Source: Oxytricha trifallax (taxonomy: Eukaryota; Ciliophora; Spirotrichea; Sporadotrichida; Oxytrichidae). Taken from it: 64,000 nucleotides of DNA. Every line of letters begins with the position of its first letter. The first letter of the stretch is position 1. A model generated the notes under the pieces. It saw only the letters and a program-made list of their open reading frames with translations, ran no database searches and was not told the origin of the DNA. Where the stretch lies: assembly GCA_000711775.1 (NCBI GenBank), contig ARYC01016985.1:62001-126000 (forward strand), in the 5' to 3' direction. Shown here piece after piece: positions 47,698 to 60,436 of the stretch. The position numbers and the translations under genes are program-made.

Positions 47698-50600
47698 TCA
47701 ATCAAATCTCGTGGCTTTAATTCTATTGCCAGTGAATTCCTGGAAATCTCCAAAGTTACTGGCGAAGGTCTCACCTCTGTTATTCATTACATTTTGGGAA
47801 TATTGAGGTACCATGTCGTCTGAATTATCTGATTTGTCGTTAGGATCTTGTTGCACATCCATGCCATCGATATTACTAGAATAAAACTAACACTTACAGA
47901 ATATGAATTATAATTAATTAAATACTGCAATAACTTTCTCCTCGTCATCACTATCATTACCCTTACCATCAGTTCTACTATTGATAAAAACAGTTATAAA
48001 TTTCTATAAAAAGCATAACTGTTTATGTTATTTACATAGTATCTCCTGGTGTACCACTATCGTTACTATCATCTCTTGAATCATAGTCATCATCATCAGT
48101 TACAGATAAATCCTAGCTAACCAAGTCACTATCATCCAATTGACTGTCATCATCATCAGGGTCAGTCTTCTCAGGTTTCTTATCATTTTTATCTTTCTTA
48201 GGTGGCAGCACACTCTCCCTGCGTTTCTTCAAGTCTTCCATTTTCTTCTTCTTCTCCTGCTCTTCTTTCTCTTGCTTCTTGAATTCTTCCTCTGTGATAG
48301 GGTTTCCATTTTTGTCTTTGAACTTACCATGATGAGGATGGTTGAACTCAGGGAGTTTTGGGGGGCCGCCCAAACCATCGACATCTGCGAAGTCGGGTTT
48401 AGTTCTACGGAGCACTTCTTTAATCATAAAGTAGACACTTGAGATCATCATTAAAGCAATGCAACCGAAAAGTATGTAGGCTAAAATAATGTTAGAAGAA
48501 TTGATGCTTACCAAAGCCTTATACTGTCTCTTTTGGAGAATTCTTCTAATAGTAAGCGAAAAGAGTAATTGAAGCTATTGTTGTGAATAGCTCATCAGCA
48601 ATTGCACATTTAAGCAGGTAATTGTATTTAAAAGGTTAAAGCCCAATAGTCCAAGACATTGCCTAATTAAAAAGATAAGATATACAAAAGTTAAATTACC
48701 GCAACATTAACCATCATGAAATACTATGCAGCAATGCATCCATCATCCTTGTAATAAACTAGAGCAAAAGCATAGGCGACTCTCTTAGCACATATTCCCA
48801 TATAAAACAGTAATTTATGTGTATAATGATCGTTCAGGTCTCCCCACGCCATTTGATATAGAAAGCTCTGCTTAAATCTGTACTCATTGATCTTCTTCTG
48901 AGCATCAATCAGTTAAGTCTGCTCATCAGCAGTAAAGTCGTCGTCACTCTCATCACTCTCAGTCATCATATCGTTTTTGCCCTCCATTTCTCCTTATTTC
49001 TTTTCTTTCTTAGCTTTCTCTGGATCAGCATTTCCATCGTCATCTACTTTGTCTTGAGCTTGCTACAACACATCCTTCTTCTTATCTTTCTTTGGCTTGA
49101 ATTTCTTGTCCACACCGTAGTTAAGACAGGCTCTTTTTATTAGAAGGATCACGTGAATTAATGGGAGACCTCCAATCACAAAGATTGTAAATAGAAGATT
49201 TGCGACGTCTGACCAACCAGTGAAGTCGTCATATACTTTAAACTAAAAAATATGTCATAAAAAAAATAAATTCACCGTACATTATTCCAAAAGTTAACTG
49301 TAAAAGTCAAAACTGATTAATAATCTAACATAAAATAAATTCATTTTGACAATAAAGTAGTTGAGCATGCCAATGAGTGAAAGTTTCATATAAGCAAGTA
49401 AAATAACCTCTTGAATAACAGATGTGTAATATCTCTTAGCTGCTGATTACATGAAGTCACTATTAAAAATGAGATGAATTATTATAAATTTAAGTATGAT
49501 GATAAGTATGGCTTACACTTTACTGAATAATTTTTTCAAGAGCATGAACCCAGGAATAAGTGCAATAAAGAAAGCTGCAAAAAACAGAATATCCATTATA
49601 TTATAGAGGTAAACTGTAGTCAATAAATCATGTGATGTGTAGTATTTGTTTATTTAAACAAGTGTGTTAAGGAATATTAGCAAATAATCAATACTAATAT
49701 TTAATAATTTGTTGATGGTAGGATAACCCGATGAACTGCCTAATATATCAATGTTACTTTCAAAATTCATGATTTAAAATTGATAGAGCATATCTCTCAC
49801 ACAATTTGGCCACAGCAACTTCATAACAGGAGTGATTTGTATCATTTGAAAATTCATCGTCATAAATATGAGTGGGAATAGCGACAGTTTCATAAACACA
49901 CAGCATATTATGCAAAAGATTATGAATGCTATGTAAAGAATAAACAGTACAGTTCTGATCCAAGATTGGTTACATCCCTCTGACCCTAAATCATCTTGAG
50001 GGTTGAGATTCACATAAATTGTATAATTCAATAACGGGCGAGTTGTAGTGAAACTTCTATAGAATGACACATCTTTAAAGTCCACAGCTAAAATCTGGTT
50101 AACATTCTCATATAGCTGATCTGTAATATCTAGTTCAAGCTAGAATACCTAAGTAGCTTGCTACATGTGAAATTCGGCATTGAGTAAAGTCCAATATAGC
50201 GAATATGGAGATTTAGGGCCTATAACATAGGAGTTAAACATAGTTGAGTTCCATTTTGTGCTGAGCATGATAGTTTCATTGAAATAGATTGTAACCAGTT
50301 TGTTATCTGCACTTATCGTTATATTATCTACTTTAGGTTGAGGGAGTAACTTGCAGATATCTCTTGTTGTTGAATCACCTCCGAAACAGTACCAACCCTT
50401 CTCGATCATGCAACTTGAATCACAACCATCTCCATCTATGATATTTTATAACCTAAATTTAGGCATGTGATTAACTCATATATTTATATAAAATAGAAAG
50501 GAAATAATTCTTTATTTCTTTTAGTGATAGATGCTATTATTTTAATTTAGAATTTTATATGGTAATAAAAAGCAAAAATTTGATTGAAAAACTATTTATT

Positions 50601-52510
50601 TATATTATTGAAATCTGATTGTATATATTATTAGCATTTAGTCCCTTAAACAATTTAAGAAAAAGGAATTAGAAATTTAAAGAGTTTTGATTGTTATCAT
50701 CACATTAATACTTTTTCATATTTAGCCCATCACCACAAATCTCTTTGCAGGTATCAGCAGCGAAAGCCGATCCTCCTTCACAATAAAAACCTAATTCTAC
50801 AGTGCATGTAGATGAACAACCGTCTCCATTGAGTATATTTCCATCATCGCATTCCAAACCTCCAACCGATAATCCATCATTAAATATTAGAGAAAGAAAT
50901 TAAGTTACAGTATAAAAATCACCACAGGTTTCTACACAAGCATCTCTTGATGTTGGAGAACCTCCTGAACAAGTCCATCCGGTTTCAATGTCGCAGATTT
51001 TGCTACACCCATCTCCACTAACCACATTTCCATCGTCACATAGGCCTACTGTATTATTAATTCTGATTGAGTCACCACATATCTCAATGCACTTATCTGC
51101 AACATCAAAGTTTCCAGCAAAGCATCTGTAACCAGTCTCAACTTTGCATGTGGAAGAGCAGCCATCACCATTAACTAGGTTACCATCTTCGCATTCATAG
51201 TAGTGATGATCTATACCGTCACCACAGATTTCAGTGCATTTATCAGCTTTAGTTAATGTACCACCCGTGCAAGAATACCCACGTTCGATGTGACAAGTAG
51301 AATCACAACCATCTCCAGATTCTTCATTCCCATCATCACACCATAAGAGTCCATAGTCCAAGCCATCTCCACAAATCTCGTAGCACTCATCTTATCTGAA
51401 AAGTGGATTTCCATTGTAGCAGTAGTATCCTGTTTCTATTTGACAAGTGGATGAGCAACCATCTCCATTGATGTTATTGCCATCGTCACAGGGATAGTTA
51501 TAGTAATCATTTGTGGTGGCTCCACAAGTTTCAGTGCATTTTCCAGTAAGGGGGCAAGTATACCCTGTTTCAACTTTGCATTTCCAATCGCAGCCATCTC
51601 CATAGTACTCGTGGCCTGCATTTGCTATCCCATCATCACATAAAACGTATTATAAAACCTATTAAAAACATTCTTTACTGGGATCTAGCCCATAGTTAAC
51701 TCCAGAACCGCAGCCCTCATTACAACCTCCACCTCGAATGCAAGTGCAACCTGTATTAACTGTGGTGCAAGAGGTGCAACAAGCACCACCATCGCAAGGC
51801 AAAAAGCCTCTCCATGTACCATCACAAGCCTCTGTACACACCGATTTCGCAGTTGTAAGATTAAAAAATACTAAAATATTTTTGTCAGTTGATGTACCTG
51901 CAGTGCATGTAAAGCCAGTCTCTAATAAAAAGATTATATAGCAAACATGGTAACTTTCTAATAGATGCTTTTATGATTTTGAATAAGTTTATAGCAAAGT
52001 TTCTTACCAACTGTACATGTGGATGAGCACCCATCTTTGCTAAGATTGTTGCCATCATCACACTCATGTTCATTGTTTATATTCAAGCCATCTCCGCATC
52101 TCTCTTTACATATCGATCCATCAACTTTAACAAAGCACATGTAGATTTATGAAAATATATCAGTTAAGCGCTTTACTCTATAAATTTATGGAAAATATAT
52201 TTTTAATATGTATCCTGTTTCAATTTCACAAAGATTGTTGCACCTGTAAGTAAAAGGTTTAAACAACATTTATTAGTTGATTTTGATCAGTAAATGAAGG
52301 AAAAAATCATATTTATCTATTATTTAAAATGACTCACCCATCATTTTTAGCTGTATTACAATCGTCACATTCTAATATAAACCTTATACTTATAATTAAA
52401 ATCATTATAATTATATACTATTAATTCTTCTCCATCTGTAAAATCAGGGATGCAATCCCCACATACACCATGAACTCCATCGAATTTCAAAGCCAGTAAT
52501 AAGAATGTCA
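47698..52510 (-). CDS. Cys-rich repeat multi-pass membrane protein
   Basis: From about 52500 down to 50740 the minus strand encodes tandem repeats of the form CGDG-x-ECDDGN-x-GDGCSSTC-x-E-x-GY-x-C (the Cys-rich 'DUF4215'-type repeat common in ciliate surface proteins), for example CEDGNLVNGDGCSSTC and CDDGNVVSGDGCSKIC. A conserved extracellular stretch follows, then several hydrophobic segments (TVLFILYIAFIIFCIICCVF near 49930; IILAYILFGCIALMMISSVYF near 48460). The cytoplasmic tail is first Lys/Glu-rich, then Asp-rich (TDPDDDDSQLDDSD), ending TGA 47698-47700. The architecture suggests a large plasma-membrane receptor or channel-like protein. AT-rich inserts break it near 47900, 48000, 50450-50700, 51650 and 52150-52400; their pointers were not all resolved, and the N-terminal signal peptide was not found. 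Confidence 0.8.
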
Positions 52511-52899
52511 ATATTTATATTTACGATATCTTTTTTAATAGAAAATAAATAAATAAATTAGAATATTGTTATAAGTAGGAATTTGCTAGTTTTATATTAG
52601 TGGATATTTTTATAAAGCATTGTTTTAATAGGTGTCATTAGCCATTAGAGATTATTAGCATTCATTTTTCTTCAAATTTATAAATAATTTATGGTTTTTA
52701 GAGTGGATATTTATAGATTAATCTAAAAAATAATTAAAATTTATGTATAATAATCGTTTTGTTTAATATTTAAAACAAATATTTACATTATCAAACTCTA
52801 AATGTATATTTTAAGAAATTAATTTATAAAAATATTAGACTTATACCTAATAATATATACGTTTTGTTTTATAAGTTTCATTCAGAATTATTTACTATT
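52511..52899. other. AT-rich intergenic stretch
   Basis: Nothing recognised; it may hide the N-terminal segment of the Cys-rich protein. Confidence 0.4.
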
Positions 52900-55864
52900 T
52901 CATTATTGTAATCTCTGACTTTGAGATAAATTCTATAGCTCAATTTTCATCTAATTTTGATATCTGGATGCTTTAATAACGTCTTCCATTCCGATAGGAT
53001 TCGAATACAGCGTGTTTTCTAGCTTTTTATAAGCCTATAAAGAATGTGATATTTTGAAAGAAAATATGAGACAAATTATTTCAAATGTCATGCCTTAAAA
53101 AGTTTATATTACTGATAATTACATATACCTACCATAAGATCAAAGTAATTAAGTTTTTCTAATTCATCTTCTAATGGATCTCTCTGCTACTATTTGATTA
53201 TAATTTGCTAACTCAAATCTTTATAGTATTTCTTTTGTTTTTCTGCTTTCAATAGTTTCAGGTTCTCACGTTATTAGTCAAGTTGTGCGCTCCTAAATAA
53301 AGAAAAGGGGCAATTATACTTACTTGATTTCTAAGTTGTGTATTAAGTGATTGCTTTTCAGAAATCACTTAGGAATATCTGGATTATGCTTTTTCTTTCA
53401 TTTATTGCTACAGCTCTTACAGATATTTTTGTTGATTGCTTTAGAGGGAGTTGTACGTTTAAGTTTGATGTTTAAAGTTCACCGTGTTTCTTTCTGCATA
53501 ATTAACCAGATTTACTCTACCAAATGAGTTTCTCTGTGGAGACATTGGCTTTAAATTTAATCCAAGCTTTTAAGTGTTTAATGCTTAATTGCCAATATCT
53601 GCATTAGTAGTTAGATTTAAAGCAAGGGTTTTAGACAAAGCATCATCGACTTAGAAATTACGTTGTTTTTACTCAAGCATTTATTGGTCTAAGATTTCTT
53701 TTTATAGACGTTGCTTCATTTATTTGGATTAAGCGGCTTGTCTCAATTTATTGAGCATTAATTAATCCTTCTAATTTTAATTAAAATTCTAGTCTTTAAG
53801 CATTGAATTTTCAAATTAGACACCTTTTATTTCAAGGGTTGGTAAATTTGTAGTAACAGGTTAATCTTTATCGAGTTGCTCCAATAATGACTTTGCTGCA
53901 ATCCTAATATTCTAAGCTGAGTTAATTTTTCGCATGTTATGAACTTAGCTATCTAAGTCTTGTCTAAATTAGAATAAATGTTAATATATTATAGTGGCTT
54001 ACTTGTATTGAAGCTAATTTTGAATTTTCTTCTATCGTTATTCGAAGTTATAGTTTTGCAGTACTTCATTTTGATGCTTTGATAGTGCTATCCAAATATC
54101 TTCTTTTCCAGTTTTTACATTTCTTGGGAATTTCCTACTGGAGCTATATTTTAGACTACTCCCAATAAAATCAGGGGATTAATGAAATTAAGTAGGTTGT
54201 GTATAGTTTTTCGTAGGTGTTTTAAGTAAATTAGATTTTTCAATTTATTCAACATTTTTTGTTTAAGTATTTTCAGTGTTTATGAAGTCCTATGTCTCAC
54301 AGTTATTGACTAATTCTAAATCAGGTTTTAAAATTTATTCATCTTTTTAGATCAAATTTTAATCTTATATATCACTTTGTACTGTTTCTTTTGGCAATTG
54401 TATAGTCTATGTAAGTTCATTTAGATTCTTTTCACTTCTCAAAGGAGGGAGTGGAGGCTTTTGAAATTTCTAACTTTTTAATATGTTTCGAGGAACTTAT
54501 CTCCCTACTTCCCTCAAATTGTAGAATTTTTCATTATCTTTGTAAAAATTTAAACTTTATTTTTGGCTGTTCCATAATTGCTAATTTTAATCTTGGAGTT
54601 TAATTCCTTGTATTTCAATTTGCTAGGAGTTATTGAGGGGATTTATATTTACATCTGGCAATTCTAAGGTTTGCGTATTAATTTTTTTAATATATATTTA
54701 AAAATGAAAATATAATGCAAAACAAAAATGACTATTTTTTCAAACAAGGAATGTGCACTTAACAATGATACATTTAAATTTGAAAAATAAAAGATCTTCA
54801 AATATGTCTAATATAAAAATTCATTATTATATTTTGTAAATTTTACAAGATAAAATATAATTTAATAAACTATAATCTTGTGTATTTAATGTATCAGCGC
54901 CTTCTATAATTCTTCTAGTTTGGTGTTAAGACTAAGTCTACCTCAACTTCCTCAGCATTAAACTTCCATTAACATATTGATATTTACTAACTCCCTCATT
55001 CAATAAATTATTTTAGTTATTTGTAGTATCTACCATCTACTATTACTCTGATAATCCAATTTCATTTAAATTCTAACTTTCATTTGTAAGACAGTAACTA
55101 AGCTAATAATCTGTTTTATAAGCTTCACTGTGATCATATTGCCAAGGAGAAATTACTTTGAAGTTTTGGGGGGGAAGTTTCCTGCACTGTTTTTTAATTA
55201 ATGTTAAATTTAATAAATTTTACATAAATAAAAAAATTTAATATTTTTATGACCCATTGAAGTAGCTCAAGAAAATATAATCTAACAATATATAGGCATG
55301 GTAAGAACAAGATAAATTGAATCAGAATTACGCTAACAATTGGATGCAATATTTAGAATTACTATAGTAAAGCAATATAAAATTTAAGAGAAAGAACCTA
55401 CAAATATCAGATGAAAAATGTCAGATTTTTTGGAATATGAAGAAAGATATTGACTATTGATTAATATATTAAAGTATAATTATAACAATGAAATTAGTCC
55501 TGAAGTTGGTTGATATTTGTTATAAAGATTAATTTTTTTAAAAAAATTAATATTAAAAAATTAAAATAAGTGCAGGAAATTTTCCTAAATTTTTTTTTTA
55601 TCATAAACCAGTGTAGGAAACTCCCCTCTGAAGTTTTATTATTGATTCTAGTTTAATTGATTTTAATTAAAAATGAGGTGTTTCTTTGATTAATTTTAAG
55701 GAGTGCTGAACTGTATTTATTGCAATTCTTACAGATCTTTATCTCCAGATTAGTTTTTTTTATTTTAAAAATGTAAGAGCTAAAGATAAATTTTAACTAA
55801 AATTAAAATAATTTTAGTATTTCTGAATAAATAGCTTCTTTTAGGGTCTGAAATTTAACTTCAT
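52900..55864 (-). CDS. Q-rich coiled-coil protein, interrupted by a MITE
   Basis: Likely start ATG 55862-55864 (MKLNFRPQKKLFIQ), stop TGA 52900-52902. The N-terminal half is disordered and Gln/Asn-rich. The C-terminal half is coiled coil: LRQAAQSKQMKQRLQKEIL, YLQELQQQMKEKAQS, and KKYYKDLSQQIIIKQ. The last resembles the 'YY.dL..QI..k' motif seen in CSPP1-type and other axonemal/basal-body proteins. A 470-bp MITE sits at 55159-55628 between QLNQNQQQ and NFKVISPWQYD; deletion with one 9-bp repeat copy keeps the frame. Other AT-rich breaks (near 53050-53130, 53280-53320, 53960-54000, 54690-54890 and 55720-55850) look like IESs but were not resolved base by base. Role inferred as cytoskeletal. Confidence 0.65.
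55159..55628. mobile_element. MITE, 470 bp, 9-bp direct repeat
   Basis: TGAAGTTTT at 55159-55167 and 55629-55637 flanks a unit with imperfect TIRs: GGGGGGGAAGTTTCCTGCACTG on the left against AGTGTAGGAAACTCCCC on the right. A second copy of the tip (AGTGCAGGAAATTTTCC) lies at 55570. There is no ORF. Loss with one repeat copy preserves the host frame. Confidence 0.75.
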
Positions 55865-56121
55865 ATTTCTTTTCGCTGGTCTATTTTACAATTATAATTT
55901 CTTTAGTTGATGTTATTTGAATGATAGAAAACTTTTAATATTTGATGATTATATTTCCTGCGTTGGCAAATTTATATTTATATTATATTTTAATTCTATT
56001 TTGATATTACATAAATTAACAAGTTCTATCAAAACTATAAGTCTAAAGTTAGCTTTATATATTTTATCTATCAAAACCTTCGTTTATAATTTAAATTTTA
56101 AATATAATACTTAATAAAATA

Positions 56122-56331
56122 ATGGGAAACTGCACTGCTCTGTGCTCTGGAACAAATGATACTAAAAAGGAAAAATTGCAAGAGTTGAGTCATCATACTG
56201 GAGCTGCGTCTGGTATAATATCTAAGGAATTAGTCAATTAAGAATATGAGAAAGTTTGGGACAATTTTTCAATTATACATACATGCTTTTAAATTTATAT
56301 AACTATTATAGATAAACATGTAAATGACTGA
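56122..56331 (+). CDS. Small MGNC protein, predicted dual acylation
   Basis: ATG 56122-56124 to TGA 56329-56331, 69 residues. It begins MGNCTALCSGTNDTKKEK: Gly2 for N-myristoylation and Cys4/Cys8 for palmitoylation, followed by a charged helix (KLQELSHH, ELVNQEYEKVWDNF). The C-terminal 15 residues are AT-driven and may be an unspliced or unexcised insert, so the piece could be the first segment of a longer protein, possibly joining the next gene. No family is recognised. A membrane-anchored signalling adaptor is a reasonable guess from the N-terminus only. Confidence 0.5.
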
Positions 56332-56388
56332 AGAAGTGGAATATTTCATATGAATTGATCAGAAATATAATCAATTTAAAATTAAAAT

Positions 56389-57816
56389 ATGGGTTAAGTT
56401 AACTCAAAGAAGGAAGGAGTAGCAATTGCTGGTTCAACAAGTTTAGCGACAACTGGAGCAGGTATAACTCTTATGGTTCTAGGTGGACCGGCTGGAATGG
56501 TAGCTGGAGGAATTATTTTGGGAGCTGGAATATCGGGTACAGTCGCTACTACTTAGCAAGCTCTAAATGACAAGGAAAAGTTTGACTATAAACGATGGGG
56601 GCTACAAACTGGTTTAGGAGCTGCAGGAGGTGTCATAGCAGCTCCTATTTCTATTGCAGGTGGGGCTGTTGCAGCTGGAGCAGGTACTCATTTTGCTTTA
56701 CATACTACAACAAGGATTGGTATTCAAATTGGTGCTGATGTTACAGCAGGCATGGCAGCTGGTGCTGGTACCAAAGTTATCGTAAATGTGGTTGAGGGCA
56801 AGGATCTTTCTGACGGAGTACTCTCTTAAGCACTTATTAGTGGAATAACTGGAGGAGTAGCTTCAGGTGCTACAAGAGGTCTTAATCCCATGATGGGTCA
56901 TGTTTCTAGCACAATGGGTAAAGTTGCTCTTCAAACTACTTCAGGTGCTCTAGTCAGTGGAACAACAGGAGCGCTTGGTGCAGTTCTTCACAACATCGTA
57001 AATATTAAGGCGATCAATGAAGAACAGTTTATTTAGTATATGAAGAGCTGTGGTGCTTGTTCAGATACAGCTAATCAAATCTGGTTAGACTTACAAGATA
57101 AGGGATACATTATGAACAACGAGTTCACTCAATAATGCGAGAATGGTATATCACTGAAAAAGGATCTTGTAGCGTTTGAAGACACAGTCTATGAAATATA
57201 CCTACTTTCCAATGACGTGTGGAAGGATGTTTGGGAGACAGCAACTCATTCAGCAGCCTTGGGTGGTGTAATCACAGGAGTAACTTCCACAGCTAGAGTT
57301 ATGCATAACAGAGAAGCTAAGCAAGTTAACAAAACAATGTCAAATATCCGAAAGAAAGACTTGAAACAGATATCTTACAACTTAAAGGAGCATAACCAAC
57401 ACTCTTGTAACTTGGAGGATTTCGAAGGCGATGAAGATATGGACAGCTAATGGGAGGTCATTGATGACGATTAGTCATTTTTCAAGATAAATGCCGTGCA
57501 TTAAGCTACAAAGCATGTTTTAGATCCTCATAATAGAGATGAATTCATGAATGACCTTCTCAATCACAATCTCAACTTTTAAACTGAAGAAACAAAGGAC
57601 ACAATAATGAATACTAATGACTCAAAAGATAAGACTGATAATCTTAATACGCTTGTTTTCTCAGGGGACAATCTTTTAGTTCATTAAGCCCACTTAGAAA
57701 TTAACTAGACTCCTCAGCCAAGAGGAGATACTATTTACATTAGCTTTGATGATTTTATGAAACTTAGAAGATCTGCATGCATTGATTAGTATCTCAGAGA
57801 CAGCTCAACTAATTGA
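56389..57816 (+). CDS. Gly/Ala-rich membrane protein, possible N-myristoylation
   Basis: A single uninterrupted frame of 475 codons runs from ATG 56389 to TGA 57814-57816. It starts MGQVNSKKEG (Gly2, Ser6, Lys: a good N-myristoylation context). Residues about 10-210 are a long series of Gly/Ala-rich hydrophobic stretches (GITLMVLGGPAGMVAGG; GLGAAGGVIAAPISIAGGAVA) like a multi-hairpin membrane region. A charged, helical, Cys-containing part follows (MKSCGACSDTANQIWLDLQ), then an acidic linker and a C-terminal tail. It resembles the Gly-rich segment of the GTPase at 14119-29608 in character but lacks a P-loop. No family is assigned. It is one of few genes here with no IES inside the coding frame. 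Confidence 0.7.
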
Positions 57817-58040
57817 TATTGCAAATCGATACTCACAAAAAGAAACTATAAGTCAGTTGATTTGACTTCACGATGTAACTATAACAACAAAAATATTAAA
57901 CTTAGAACAAGTAGATATAATCAATTATTAAACGCAAGTCATTTGATTTCTTAAATAAATTACTTCATAAATTTCAAAAATCTTACGCTTTATGACATTA
58001 GTATATGATATCTCTAATTATATATAAGAAAGTTTTAAGA

Positions 58041-59035
58041 ATGTAGGAATTGGATATGTAAGGCCTTAATCTAGAAAAGGAAAAAGGCAGTACTCATTCC
58101 AATTCAATTGAAGAAGAAAATAATCATGAACTGCCTAACTTCAAATAATGTGACGATACTGAAGGAGCTGCTGATAGCAAGAGTGATAACTTAAGGAAAA
58201 AGCTACCTCCTCATAAATATAAGAGCGGGGCTGTTTATACTGGAGAATGGCTGAATGATATGAGAGATGGAGTTGGTATTTATTATTATTTTGTTAAAGT
58301 GGAGTAAAAACCTTCAAAAAGTAAAAAATAAACTTAAATATTTTGATTCAAGAATGGCCAGACAATTCAAAATACGTTGGATAATGGAGGAACGACAAAG
58401 CACATGGAACTGGTAAGATGTATCACGCAGATGGAGACATCTATGAGGGAGAGTGGTTTGAAGATAAAGCTTAAGGTCAAGGCATGTATACAAGAGTAAA
58501 TGGTGCTGTATTTGAAGGCGGTTGGCTAAATCAGCAATGATAATTTGCATTTAAACTTTTATAACAACAGAATTTATTAAATGACAAATAGGATGGTTAA
58601 GGATGTGAGAGATGGCCTGATGGAGCATATTATGAAGGAAATTTCTAAAACGGTTAAAAGGAGGGTCAAGGAACTTTACATTTTGCAGATGGCAGTATCT
58701 ATGAGGGTGATTTCAGCAAAAATGAGATAAATGGCTATGGATTCTACAAATGGATTGATGGGAAAAGCTACGATGGTAATTGGAAAAACAATAAAATGTG
58801 TGGAAAAGGTCTCCTGAAATGGGGTGATGGAAGAGTATATCGAGGTGAATTCCTGAATGATAAACGTCAAGGTATGGGAGAATTCACTTGGAAAGATGGT
58901 AGAATTTACAAAGGTTAATGGGAGAATGGAAAACAACATGGTATTGGAGTATTCTGTGATAATGAAAATGCTAGAAAGAGAAAGGGTGAGTGGGCCTCAG
59001 GAAAAAGAGTTAGATGGATTCAAGAAGATGAGTGA
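58041..59035 (+). CDS. MORN-repeat protein
   Basis: ATG 58041 (or 58056, same frame) to TGA 59033-59035 after removing two short IESs. A charged N-terminus of about 60 residues is followed by about nine MORN repeats: YTGEWLNDMRDGVG, YVGQWRNDKAHGTGK, YEGEWFEDKAQGQGM, FEGGWLNDKQDGQG, YEGNFQNGQKEGQGT, YEGDFSKNEINGYGF, YDGNWKNNKMCGKGL, YRGEFLNDKRQGMGE, YKGQWENGKQHGIGV. MORN repeats bind phospholipid or protein partners at membranes, basal bodies and the cortex; ciliates have many. The two IES junctions each rebuild a canonical repeat, which is strong support. A second MORN gene lies 1.4 kb downstream on the same strand. Confidence 0.9.
58278..58345. other. IES (or intron), 68 bp, pointer ATT
   Basis: ATT at 58278 and 58346. 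Excision gives DGVGIQEWPDNSKYVG, a regular MORN spacing. A GT...AG intron (58276 onward) is possible but gives a shortened repeat. Confidence 0.6.
58527..58577. other. IES, 51 bp, pointer TAAAT
   Basis: TAAAT at 58527 and 58578. There are no GT-AG borders. Excision removes a TGA and rebuilds FEGGWLNDKQDGQG, a perfect MORN repeat. Confidence 0.9.
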
Positions 59036-59212
59036 TGCTTTGATTAATTTAGTTTACCTTAAAACTGAAAGGCTGAAATTGAAGTCATTTGTAAAATAAA
59101 TTGATTAACTTAATTTGTGCAAAATTTTATTTCTTTTAATTTTAACGATCTTAATTACCTAACTGACAACTTTTCTACTAATAAGACTTACTTCGAATAA
59201 ATTTTCTTGAAA

Positions 59213-60325
59213 TCAATCATAAATAGTTTTTATACTTTCAATGAATCTATCATATACAAATAAAAACAGGGCGCCATTAGCTAGGTTAAACATAAATCTG
59301 GGGTGTATTCCGCTTAGAAACTTCTTAGGGCCTTCTTCTTTGTAAACAGTTTTGAGACAATTGAAAAACCCTGTGTATTTAGGATATTGTTGTGTTATTA
59401 TTTTTGATAAGCATACATCTATTGGATTTGTGACTAGAGTAGCAACAAAATTAGCAAGAACAAGCATCAAATAACGAATATGAATTTTAGTCTTCACATC
59501 GTAATTATGAAAATCATAGAATAAATAGCTTATCTCATCCATGCTTTCCTCATAACCTTAAGCGCGTCTTTACTTCATGATATCCACTATTTGAGGGACT
59601 GTATATTTCAAGACTGGCCTATGCTCAATTGCAGTTGTTCCGTAGTAAAAGCCTAGCAAAATTGCTCTAAATGAGACGTCCCTTAGCATCAGAGGAAACC
59701 ATCCCAAATAGCAATGCTTCAAAATTAGTTTGATTGGTTAGTCATATTAACACATCTAGACCATCTGTTTTCTTACTTCAAATATTACTCTTGCAAAAGA
59801 TGAGGTGAAGTCACTTGCAATGTATATCATATAGTTTTTCAATCTAAAGTCCATGTTTGCATATTTCTTTTCAGAATACATGAGATGTGTCAGTGAGTTA
59901 TAAGTTGTGATAAAAGTTAAACTACCCGCTGCTGCCCCTAAAAATCCACTTACTACACCACTAATTAATGGCTTAGTTTGCACTTTATTCCCAAAATAGA
60001 GTGAAGAGTCTTCAACTAAATTTCTAGCCATCCCTCTCACCTTGATAGTTTCAATAAAGTGAAAGAATGTATTATGAAACATTTCTAGAGAGCAATATGA
60101 TAGTGATTTGGCATGTTTTAGATAGAAGCTATTGAATGGAGAAATTTCAAATGTTGCTGAACTTTCTATTTGCTGCTTTTCTCTTCGACTTGCACGTTTT
60201 TCTATCTCTCTCCTTGCAAGCTCTAACTACCTTCTTTCTTGCCTTTCCTGATAAGAATTTGCTAAGTTGCGGTCTTTTTAATATTTCTGCTGAGAAGAAC
60301 TACTACTATCTTGAGAAGGTTTCAT
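59213..60325 (-). CDS. Mitochondrial-carrier-family protein (SLC25-like), divergent
   Basis: An uninterrupted frame of 370 codons, ATG 60323-60325 to TGA 59213-59215. A Ser/Gln/Arg-rich N-terminal extension of about 65 residues precedes hydrophobic helices. The last repeat is clear: ATLVTNPIDVCLSKI followed by YTGFFNCLKTVYKEEG and FLSGIHPRFMFNL matches the carrier signature P-x-D/E-x-x-K...G-x-x-x...EEG...F-x-G-x-x-P-R. The Lys expected three residues after Asp is Leu, and the first two repeats are weak, so the substrate cannot be guessed. Carriers exchange metabolites across the inner mitochondrial membrane. No IES is present. Confidence 0.8.
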
Positions 60326-60436
60326 TAAATTATTAGCTCTTAAATTTATAATCTGTGGTAATTAATTTTATAATCTAGTTCTCTTTTTTATAACTTAACT
60401 TGTTATTAAATTTTTAAATAAATAATTAAAACTAAA

